DNA of 64,000 bases from CAZUDO01 sp964618895 (GTDB taxonomy: Bacteria; Desulfobacterota; Binatia; DP-6): NCBI GenBank assembly GCA_964618895.1, contig CAZUDO010000041.1, positions 1 through 64,000 on the forward strand, given 5' to 3'. How positions within the stretch are numbered: the stretch's first letter is position 1; each line of letters begins with the position of its first letter. Of this stretch, positions 57,700 to 64,000 are shown in pieces. The notes beneath the pieces were generated by a model. The model was given only the letters and a program-made list of their open reading frames with translations. It did no database searches and was not told the origin of the DNA. Position numbers and translations under genes: made by a program.

Positions 57700-58260
57700 A
57701 TGCACCGGGCGCACGTGCTCGCCCTCCTCACGCGCTACCTGGCGCGTCATCCCGAGGACGCCGCGCGCGTCGATGCGGTGCGCACGTTCGTCGAGCGGCG
57801 GGCCGACTGCTTCCTGCGCACGTGTCTCGAGGGTCACATCACCGGCTCGGCCTGGATCCTCTCCCCCGACCGCGGCGCGGTCCTGCTCACGCACCACCGC
57901 AAGCTCGACCGCTGGCTCCAGCTGGGCGGGCACGCCGACGGCGATCCCGATCCGTACCGCGTCGCGCTCCGCGAGGCACGCGAGGAGTCGGGCCTGGTCG
58001 ACCTGGCGCCGCTGCCCGCCGGCGACGACCTGCTCCCGCTCGACATCGACGTGCACCCCATCCCGGCGCGCGGCGACGAGCCGGCGCACCTGCACCACGA
58101 CATCCGCTACCTGCTGCTGGCGGCGCCGGGCCAGGCGCTGCGCATCAGCGACGAGTCGCACGATCTGCGCTGGATCCTGCGCGACCAGCTCGGGACACTG
58201 GTCAGCGAGGAGAGCATGCTGCGTATGGAGCGGCGGGCGCGGGCGCTGGAGCGCGGATGA
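57700..58260 (+). CDS. Nudix hydrolase
   Basis: A 186-residue protein with a Nudix fold. The box is LGGHADGDPDPYRVALREAR then EESGL; the core REXXEEXG is intact, but the first Glu of GX5E is Asp in this variant. An N-terminal helix of 40 residues precedes the fold. GDEPAHLHHDIRYLLLA is a conserved post-box segment of the Asp-variant group. It would hydrolyse a nucleoside diphosphate linked to another moiety. Its stop overlaps the start of the sirtuin (ATGA), so the two are coupled, which suggests ADP-ribose or O-acetyl-ADP-ribose as substrate. Confidence 0.85.
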   Translation: MHRAHVLALLTRYLARHPEDAARVDAVRTFVERRADCFLRTCLEGHITGSAWILSPDRGAVLLTHHRKLDRWLQLGGHADGDPDPYRVALREAREESGLVDLAPLPAGDDLLPLDIDVHPIPARGDEPAHLHHDIRYLLLAAPGQALRISDESHDLRWILRDQLGTLVSEESMLRMERRARALERG

Positions 58261-59018
58261 CCGGGGTCGAGGCGTTGGCGGACGCGTGGCGCGCCGCGCG
58301 TCGGGTGGTGGTGCTCACCGGGGCGGGCATGTCGACGGCGTCGGGCATTCCGGATTTCCGCTCCCCCGGTGGTCGGTGGGAGCGCTACCAGCCGGTCCCG
58401 ATTCAGGACTTTCTCGCCAGCGCGGCTGCCCGCGCCCGGTACTGGCGCTACAAGGGCGAGACCTGGCAGGTGATCCAGGCGGCGGCCCCGAACCCCGGCC
58501 ATGTGGCGCTCGCGGACCTGGCGCGTGCGGGCCGCCTGGAACTGCTGGTCACGCAGAACGTCGACGGCCTGCACGAACGCAGCGGCTTCCCGGCCGACCG
58601 GCTGGTCAACATCCATGGGACCGACTCGGCCGTCGCGTGCATGGCCTGCGACCGCCGGGTCGGGCGGGCGGTGGCGCAGCAGCAATGGGAGGCCGGGGTC
58701 GCGGTCCCGTGCTGCGAGTGCGGCGGGCCGTGGAAGCCGGCGACCATCTCTTTCGGGCAAGCCCTGGTGGCGGCGGATCTCCAGCGCGCCATGCGGGCGG
58801 CGGCGACCTGCGACCTGTTCGTCGCCGCCGGCACGTCGCTGGTCGTCGGGCCGATCAACGACATGCTCCCGGTCGCCGCCCACGCCGGCGCACGTACGGC
58901 GATCCTGGCGGCGTCCCCGACGCCCTACGACCAGCGCGCGGACTGGAAGCTCGACGCGCCGGTAGAGGAAGTGCTGCCGGCGGTGCGCGATTATGTTGTG
59001 TGCGACCGGGTCATTTGA
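58257..59018 (+). CDS. Sir2-family NAD-dependent protein deacylase (sirtuin)
   Basis: A 253-residue sirtuin. LTGAGMSTASGIPDFRSPGG is the NAD-binding GAG and IPDFR loop. VTQNVDGLHERSG holds the TQN[VI]DGLH motif. NIHGT carries the catalytic His. A structural zinc site is CMAC and CCEC. VAAGTSLVVGPINDM is the GTSL motif. It removes acyl groups from Lys using NAD, giving nicotinamide and O-acyl-ADP-ribose. Length fits the bacterial CobB group. It overlaps the Nudix gene upstream and the TonB-receptor gene at its 3' end by eight bases in convergent orientation. Confidence 0.93.
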   Translation: MTGVEALADAWRAARRVVVLTGAGMSTASGIPDFRSPGGRWERYQPVPIQDFLASAAARARYWRYKGETWQVIQAAAPNPGHVALADLARAGRLELLVTQNVDGLHERSGFPADRLVNIHGTDSAVACMACDRRVGRAVAQQQWEAGVAVPCCECGGPWKPATISFGQALVAADLQRAMRAAATCDLFVAAGTSLVVGPINDMLPVAAHAGARTAILAASPTPYDQRADWKLDAPVEEVLPAVRDYVVCDRVI

Positions 59019-61053
59019 GCCGCTCCTCCACCGTCAGGCCGCCGAACACGCTGAACCCCGGGGCCGGCTCGAAGTACCGCCCGCCGCGCGCGTTCAGGCG
59101 TACCGTGCCGTCGTAGCGCTGGGCGGTCAGGTTGCGGAGCCCGACGAACGGCGCGATCGTCCAGCGTCCGACCGTGCCGGCCCACCCGCCGCGCAGGTCG
59201 AGGACGTAGCGCATATCGCTCCGCGCCGTGTTGGCGTCGTTCACCGGATAGCCGTCGACGACGAAGGCCTCGAGCGCGACGAAGGCGCCGCCCGGGTGCC
59301 GGTAGAAGAGCTCCTGATACACCTGCCAGCCGGGAATGCCGGGCTCGTGGCGGCCGTCGAAGGTGCCGGTTGCGGTCCGGTAGTCGCGGAAGCGGGCGTC
59401 GATGAACGTGAGCGCGCCGCTCCAGCGCAGGCGCGGCAGCGCCCACGCCTGCCAGTCGAGCTCGGCGCCGTAGCGGCGTGCGCTGCCGGCGTTCCGGAAC
59501 GCGGTGCGCCCGGAAGGCGATTCGAACGGAATCAGCAGGTCGTCGAGGTTGGTGACGAATCCGGCGGCGCTCGCCTGCAGCCGCTCGCCGCGGAAGAGCC
59601 GTGCGCCGGCTTCGCCGCCGACGGCCGTTTGCGGGACCAGCGCGGGGTCGAATCCGGGGCCGTCGGGACGCCCCAGCTCGGTCGTGGTGGGCACCTGGAA
59701 GGCGGTGCCGGCGTCGGCGAACAGGCTCATCCCCGGGCGCGGCGTCCAGCGCACGCCGCCCCCCGGGCTCCAGGCGGTGAACGTGCGCGTGCCGCCGTCG
59801 GCGCTGCCTGGCGGTACGTCCACGTCCACGGCGAAGCGTACCTGGTCGTAGCGCACACCGGCGTTCAGCTCGAGGTCGTCGCCGAGGACGAGCGTGTCGC
59901 GGACGTACGGGCCGACGCTGGTCACGCCCTCCGTCTGATGCAGGCCGAGGGCGCCGCGCGCGCCGTCCTGGTTGGCGTACCGGCGACGGTCGTCGTCCTG
60001 GTTCTGTACGTCCAGGCCGACCAGCAGGCGGTTGGTCCAGCCGAGCACCGGCACCTCCAGCGTATACCGACCCCCGCCGCCCGGACTCCGGCGATGAAAG
60101 GTGACGATGCCGTCGCCGGCCGCGGGCGTGATGGGCAGCCGGTTCTCGAAATCGCGGTAGAGGCCGTAGGCGTAGGTGGACAGCTCCGAGCGTGCGGTGC
60201 GATGCCGGAGCACGACGCCGAGCCGGCCCTGCTGTACGGCCTCGCCGGCGTCGAGCCGGATGTTGAGATCGCGGGCGGCGCGCGGGTCGCGGCTGGCGGT
60301 GGCCCGGGTGACGGCGCCGGGGTCCTCGGCCGTCGGGGCGTCGACGCCGGCGACCAGCACCGTCACGTCGGTCGCCGCGCCGAGGTCGTAGCGGAGGGAG
60401 CCCGTGACCGTCCCGCTTTCCGTGGCGCTGTGGGTGCGGAAGCCCTCCTGCCGGAGAAAGGAGCCGCTCAGCGCCAGCCGCGCTGGGCCGCTGCGTGCGC
60501 CGCCGCGCACCTGGACTTTGCCGAGACCGGACGAGCCGCCGGTGAGGCGCACGGCGACCGTCGGCGTCGCGGGGGCCTCCATGGTGAAGAGCTGGACCAC
60601 GCCGCCGGAGGCGTTGCCGTACAACGCCGCCGACGGGCCGCGGACCACCTCGATGCGGTCCACGACGCCGAAGTCCACGTCGTCGAGCTCCGTCTGTCCG
60701 TCGGGCAGCGTGAGTGGTAGGCCGTCCATCAGCACCTTCAGCTCGCGGATACCGAAGGCGGCGCGCGTACCGAAGCCGCGTATCTGCAGGCGCACGTCCT
60801 GCGCGAAGTTGCCGCTCTCCTGCGCGAACACGCCTGGCACCCGCGGCAGCGACTCGGCGATGCTCACGGTCGGGCGGGCGTCCTGGATGTCGGGGCGGTC
60901 GACCACGCTCATCGCCGCCGGCACGTCGACGAGCGGCTCCGGCACGCGCGTGGCGGTGACGACGACGGGAGGCAGCGCGTCGTTCGCCCGAGCGAGGGGG
61001 CCGGCAAGGACGAGGCCGAGTACGCCGGCCACCATGCCTACCGCGCCGCGCAC
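59011..61053 (-). CDS. TonB-dependent outer-membrane receptor
   Basis: A 680-residue receptor. A signal peptide (AVGMVAGVLGLVLAGPLARA) is followed by PPVVVTATRVPEP, a plausible TonB box and plug start. The plug (about 45-155) has IAESLPRVPGVFAQES, IRGFGTRAAFGIRELKVLMD, DVDFGVVDRIEVVRGPSAAL and YGNASGGVV. A 22-strand barrel runs to the end, with terminal aromatic-rich strands (GFSVFGGLTVEERLK). It imports a ligand with ExbBD-TonB energy. It begins four bases after the stop of the PQQ dehydrogenase gene, which makes pyrroloquinoline quinone uptake (the role of PqqU) a good hypothesis. The GTG start is at 61053; an ATG lies six codons further in. Confidence 0.9.
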   Translation of the reverse strand: MRGAVGMVAGVLGLVLAGPLARANDALPPVVVTATRVPEPLVDVPAAMSVVDRPDIQDARPTVSIAESLPRVPGVFAQESGNFAQDVRLQIRGFGTRAAFGIRELKVLMDGLPLTLPDGQTELDDVDFGVVDRIEVVRGPSAALYGNASGGVVQLFTMEAPATPTVAVRLTGGSSGLGKVQVRGGARSGPARLALSGSFLRQEGFRTHSATESGTVTGSLRYDLGAATDVTVLVAGVDAPTAEDPGAVTRATASRDPRAARDLNIRLDAGEAVQQGRLGVVLRHRTARSELSTYAYGLYRDFENRLPITPAAGDGIVTFHRRSPGGGGRYTLEVPVLGWTNRLLVGLDVQNQDDDRRRYANQDGARGALGLHQTEGVTSVGPYVRDTLVLGDDLELNAGVRYDQVRFAVDVDVPPGSADGGTRTFTAWSPGGGVRWTPRPGMSLFADAGTAFQVPTTTELGRPDGPGFDPALVPQTAVGGEAGARLFRGERLQASAAGFVTNLDDLLIPFESPSGRTAFRNAGSARRYGAELDWQAWALPRLRWSGALTFIDARFRDYRTATGTFDGRHEPGIPGWQVYQELFYRHPGGAFVALEAFVVDGYPVNDANTARSDMRYVLDLRGGWAGTVGRWTIAPFVGLRNLTAQRYDGTVRLNARGGRYFEPAPGFSVFGGLTVEERLK

Positions 61054-61057
61054 GGTC

Positions 61058-63004
61058 CTACGGCAGGGTGTAGGCGATGACGTAGTCGCCGAGCGTGGTG
61101 CGCATCACCGTGTGTCCGCCCGGGGCGATCACCAGGTACTGCGGGCCGCCAGGGCGGAGCTTGTAGGTCACGATGCCGCCGTGGAGCGCGGCCGGGATGG
61201 GAAAGGTGGCGAGTACGGCGCCGGTGTCGGCGTCGTGGGCACGCAGATGGAGATCGCGCGAGCCGGCGTGAAAGACGAGGCCCCCGGCGGTGGCGAGCGG
61301 CGGACCGAAGTTGGGGAGCCCGCGCACGCCGTCCTGCTCGCCGACCGGCACCTGCCAGCGGATCTCCCCGCGCCCCAGGTCGACCGCCGACAGGGTGCCC
61401 CACGGCGGGGCGTTGCAGGGGAGGTCGTCCTCCTGGAAGAGATCGCGCTGCATCCAGTAGCGCAGCCCCGTGCCGAGGCCACTGAACACCCACGCCAGCC
61501 CGCCGGTCAGCGGCGCGCCCATGACGACGCGATCGGTGCGGTCGAAGTTCGACAGCGGCAGCTTGTCGAGTCGGATCGTGTGGACGAGGTTGTTGGTCGG
61601 GACGAAGAGGAGGCCGCGGTGCGCGTCGAACGCTCCGCCCGACCAGTTGGCTCCGCCGCCGGTGAAGGGATAGACCACCGATCCGCGCTCGCTCGGGGGC
61701 GTAAACAGCCCCTCGTTGCGGAGCCCGCGTAGCTTGGTGCGGCATCGCTGCAGGCGTGCCGGGTCGGCGTCCCACAGATCCTGCTCCGTGAGCCGCTGCG
61801 GGACGATCGGCGGCGGCTTGGTCGGGACGGGTTGTGTCGGCCACGCATGCTCCCCCGGCACGTCGGAGCCCGGCACCGGCCGTTCCTCGACCGGGAAGAG
61901 CGGCCGGCCGGTGTCGCGCTCGAGAAGGAAGACGAAGCCGGTTTTGGTAGCCTGCGCGACCGCGTCGACCTCGCGGCCGTCGTGGCGCACGCGCACCAGA
62001 TTGGGTGGGGCGGCGAGGTCGTAGTCCCACAGGTCGTGGTGCACGGTCTGGAAGTGCCAGACGAGCTTGCCCGTCGCCGCATCGAGCGCCACTACGGCGT
62101 CGGAGAAGAGGTTCGCGCCCGGCCGGTCGCCGCCGTAGAAATCGGGCCCAGCGGTGCTCACGGGCAGGAAAACGAGGCCGCGCTCTGGGTCGGCGCTCAT
62201 CGTCGACCACACGTTGGCACCGCCGGTGTGGCGCCAGCTGTCGCGCTCCCAGGTCTCGACGCCGGGGTCGCCCGCCTGCGGGATGGTGTTGAAGCGCCAG
62301 GCGAGTGCGCCCGTGCGCGCGTCGTAGGCGCGCACCGCCCCCGGCGGCTGGATGCGGCGGATCATGTCGGCGATCGACGAGCCGACGATCACGCGGTCGC
62401 CGACAACGGTCGGGGGCGAGGTGACGTTGTATTCCCACGGGTCGACCAGCGGGGTGATGCCGTCGAGCAGGTTGACTGTGCCACCGGTGCCGAAGGTAGT
62501 GCACGGTGCGCCGGTGTGCGCGTCGAGCGCGAGCAGCCGTGCGTCGAGCGTTGCCAGGAAGAGGCGGCTCGCGCACGGGCCCGCGGCGTCCGGGTCCCGC
62601 CAGTGCGCGACGCCGCGGTTGATCAGCATGTTGGCGAACAGGCGATTCTTGTCGAGGCGCGGATCGAACGCCCAGCGCTCGGCCCCGGTCTCGGGATCGA
62701 GCGCGATCACCCGGTTGTACGGCGTCGTGAGCACCAGCAGGCCGTCGACCAGGATGGGTGTGCCTTCGAACGCGGTGCCGCAGGCGTCCCGGATCGGCCA
62801 GCCGCCGCGGTAGTCGCCGTGCCGGTAGGTCCACGCGACCCGCAGCCGGTGTACGTTCGTGCGATCGATGTCGTCGAGCGGCGAAAAGCGTGCGCCGCCC
62901 GCATCGCCGCCCGTGACCGGCCAGCCGGCGGTGGCGGGCGCCGCCGCCTGCGCCGCGTGCACCAGCAGCCGCAGGGCGGCGGCGATCAGGACCAGGCGCG
63001 CCAT
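61058..63004 (-). CDS. PQQ-dependent dehydrogenase (quinoprotein glucose/quinate type)
   Basis: A 648-residue eight-bladed propeller. A signal peptide (MARLVLIAAALRLLVHAAQA) is followed by WPVTGGDAGGARFSPLDDID. Blade motifs include VIALDPETGAERWAFDPRL, LLALDAHTGAPCTTFGTGG, and WEYNVTSPPTVVGDRVIVGS near the PQQ site. FQTVHHDLWDYDLAAPPNLV (the HHDLWDYD of membrane glucose/quinate dehydrogenases) supplies PQQ and calcium contacts. No CxxCH is present, so no haem domain, and no membrane helices, unlike the glucose enzyme. It oxidises a sugar or polyol in the periplasm. Cotranscribed with the TonB receptor. Confidence 0.88.
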   Translation of the reverse strand: MARLVLIAAALRLLVHAAQAAAPATAGWPVTGGDAGGARFSPLDDIDRTNVHRLRVAWTYRHGDYRGGWPIRDACGTAFEGTPILVDGLLVLTTPYNRVIALDPETGAERWAFDPRLDKNRLFANMLINRGVAHWRDPDAAGPCASRLFLATLDARLLALDAHTGAPCTTFGTGGTVNLLDGITPLVDPWEYNVTSPPTVVGDRVIVGSSIADMIRRIQPPGAVRAYDARTGALAWRFNTIPQAGDPGVETWERDSWRHTGGANVWSTMSADPERGLVFLPVSTAGPDFYGGDRPGANLFSDAVVALDAATGKLVWHFQTVHHDLWDYDLAAPPNLVRVRHDGREVDAVAQATKTGFVFLLERDTGRPLFPVEERPVPGSDVPGEHAWPTQPVPTKPPPIVPQRLTEQDLWDADPARLQRCRTKLRGLRNEGLFTPPSERGSVVYPFTGGGANWSGGAFDAHRGLLFVPTNNLVHTIRLDKLPLSNFDRTDRVVMGAPLTGGLAWVFSGLGTGLRYWMQRDLFQEDDLPCNAPPWGTLSAVDLGRGEIRWQVPVGEQDGVRGLPNFGPPLATAGGLVFHAGSRDLHLRAHDADTGAVLATFPIPAALHGGIVTYKLRPGGPQYLVIAPGGHTVMRTTLGDYVIAYTLP

Positions 63005-63250
63005 CGGGCCGCATAGCGCATAGGGTTCCTCGACGCACGGAGTCAACCGACCCGGGTGGACAAGATCGCGGGACGAGCGTACCGTGCCTACAGTTAGGTT
63101 CCCGATCTGGGGCGCACACAGGCCTCTGGGTGCCGGCCAGTGCTCTTCACCCGGCGATCGGGGCCGGAGGGCGACAACGGCGGTCGCTTCCTCCGGCGGC
63201 GGGGCGTGGGTCCCGCCGGGTGCTCTCGCCGGAGGAAAGGAGGTGGCCTA

Positions 63251-63295
63251 GTGACGTATTTCCCTACGGTGATCTGTGAGGTGGTGGCCTCCTAG
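63251..63295 (+). CDS. Fourteen-codon leader peptide ORF
   Basis: GTG at 63251 gives MTYFPTVICEVVAS and TAG. A near-perfect ribosome site AAAGGAGG ends seven bases before it, far stronger than those of most genes here. The stop codon lies in the segment that pairs with the ribosome site, and its last codons are in the segment that pairs downstream. That suggests translation controls folding. The peptide itself has no known motif. Confidence 0.5.
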   Translation: MTYFPTVICEVVAS

Positions 63296-63350
63296 GGGCG
63301 GATCCGTTGTACGTCGCTTGGTCACCCCGAACGGGGACCCAGGCACCACC

Positions 63351-63424
63351 GAACCCCGACAGCTCCCGTCCTCACCGGCGGGCCGGCGTCCGTGCCGTGG
63401 AATGGCTGTCGGGGTTCTTTTTTT
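63351..63424 (+). terminator. Strong intrinsic terminator before the response regulator
   Basis: A perfect 13-bp stem of GAACCCCGACAGC (63351-63363) and GCTGTCGGGGTTC (63405-63417) is followed directly by seven T (63418-63424). The 41-base apical part can form inner GC hairpins. It is the only classical hairpin-plus-T-tract on this strand in the window. It begins at the base after the downstream half of the leader pairing. Confidence 0.85.
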
Positions 63425-63565
63425 CTCGTCTCCCGTACAGAGGCGATTGACAGCCGGCCGCGTCCTTATGTTGACTGGAGTACGTTCATCTGGGGACAGG
63501 TTCCGCTCGCCTCTCTGGTTCAGAACGTCGCGGCGCTGTTTTCGTCGGCGGCACGCGAGCGGCGA

Positions 63566-63976
63566 GTGCAAGGTGTCACCGCGCCGGATGCCGACGTGCG
63601 GCCCGTCACCGTCTTGCTGGCGGAGGACGACCCCGGGACGCGGGAGTACGCCAGCGCGGTGCTCGAAGACCTGGGCTGTCGCGTCCTGCGCGCGCGGAAC
63701 GGGGACGAGGCCCTCCGTGTCTGGTCGGCGCATCGTGACCAGATCGACGTGGTCATGACCGACCTCCTGATGCCGCTCCGGGGCGGGGTGTCCGTGTATC
63801 GCACCGTCCATCGGGAGCGCTCGGAGGTGCCGGTGATCGTGGTGTCGGGGTTCCCGCACGTCGCGGAGATGCTCGACGCGCGGTACGAAGGCGTGGTCGA
63901 GTTCCTGCAGAAGCCGGTCGAGCCGGAGCAATTCGCGGCGGCGATGCGCCGGGCGCTGGTCCGTGCGAGCGCCTAG
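63566..63976 (+). CDS. Single-domain response regulator (CheY-like receiver)
   Basis: A 136-residue receiver domain. VTVLLAEDDPGTREYASAVL gives the acidic pocket (EDD). The phospho-acceptor Asp is in VVMTDLLMPLRGG, the switch Ser in VIVVSGFPH, and the Lys in EFLQKPVEPEQ. There is no output domain, so it signals through protein-protein contact or belongs to a phosphorelay. The frame stays open upstream to about 63392, through plausible sequence (STFIWGQVPLASLVQNVAAL), so a longer N-terminus from an unclear start is possible. The GTG at 63566 is the best candidate. It lies 140 bases after a terminator. No histidine kinase is visible before the window ends. Confidence 0.82.
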   Translation: MQGVTAPDADVRPVTVLLAEDDPGTREYASAVLEDLGCRVLRARNGDEALRVWSAHRDQIDVVMTDLLMPLRGGVSVYRTVHRERSEVPVIVVSGFPHVAEMLDARYEGVVEFLQKPVEPEQFAAAMRRALVRASA

Positions 63977-64000
63977 CCATGGGTCGGGCCTGGCGCCGAC

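Larger units (their letters stand above)
63180..63424 (+). ncRNA. Structured leader RNA candidate upstream of a response regulator
   Basis: A region rich in pairings. It contains a strong ribosome site (AAAGGAGG), a 14-codon ORF (63251-63295), a short hairpin (ACCCCGAACGGGGACC, about 63324-63339) and a terminator (63351-63424). GGTGGTGGCCT (63280-63290) pairs with AGGCACCACC (63341-63350), while CCTCCT (63288-63293) can pair with the AGGAGG of the ribosome site (63238-63243). The two pairings overlap at 63288-63290 and exclude each other, as in translation-dependent attenuators. I do not recognise a named RNA family. Confidence 0.5.

Noticed and set aside
63248..63931. Minus-strand frame opposite the leader and response regulator
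   Set aside because: The plus strand has complete receiver-domain residues and a terminator with T-tract; the minus frame has no motif.
1..64000. tRNA, rRNA, tmRNA, RNase P or SRP RNA genes
   Set aside because: No TTCGA-loop/acceptor pattern or conserved rRNA segments were found by eye; a covariance scan would be decisive.

Overview
The window is GC-rich bacterial chromosome. There are no rRNA or tRNA genes, no CRISPR array and no intact insertion sequence. Acyl-CoA enzymes, a TonB-dependent receptor (diderm envelope), secreted cysteine-rich and FG-GAP/VCBS proteins, Thr/Ser linkers and bacterial RRM proteins point to a soil or groundwater lineage of the former Deltaproteobacteria; Candidatus Binatota or a relative is my best guess. 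That is inferred from gene content only, since no marker gene was placed.

Layout. 1-3700 is a scarred accessory zone: an AMP-ligase C-terminal scrap, an attC-like site, an IS3-type transposase remnant, a VapBC pair, a LamG-domain protein and a frameshifted relic. 3.8-12.2 kb holds a secreted alpha/beta hydrolase, a second TA pair whose toxin appears to start with CTG, an acyl-CoA ligase, a 59-codon membrane protein, a Cys-rich secreted protein, a truncated GST, an FG-GAP protein and tag. 12.2-18 kb holds an FKBP isomerase, an SDR/SnoaL pair, a SpoU methyltransferase overlapping miaE, and ilvB. 18-27.7 kb holds two lytic transglycosylases, two aldehyde dehydrogenases, dodecin, a four-S1-domain protein, dinB and an aldo/keto reductase. 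27.8-36.3 kb holds a DNRLRE/beta-helix protein, a GNAT, an RRM protein, tesB, small conserved proteins, and a thiolase/FAD-reductase operon. 36.6-45.4 kb holds a giant Cys-rich repeat protein facing a frameshifted fpg and a 1383-residue subtilase. 45.6-51.1 kb holds a third PIN TA pair, a carS homologue, a HAD-PlsC fusion, an acyl-CoA dehydrogenase and a nucleotidyltransferase/partner pair. 51.1-57 kb is a divergent acyl-CoA cluster: thioesterase, VOC, GST and enoyl-CoA hydratase on minus, thiolase and acyl-CoA synthetase on plus. 57-64 kb holds a HAD phosphatase, an overlapping Nudix-sirtuin pair, a PQQ dehydrogenase with a TonB receptor, and a structured leader with a short ORF and strong terminator ahead of a single-domain response regulator.

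How they work together. Fatty-acid or aromatic-acid activation and beta-oxidation dominate (two ligases, two thiolases, dehydrogenase, hydratase, two thioesterases). A second theme is the exported surface proteome, and a third is small mobile or selfish modules. The most unusual non-coding elements are two families of palindromic repeats, one attC-like site, and the 63.2-kb leader with mutually exclusive pairings.
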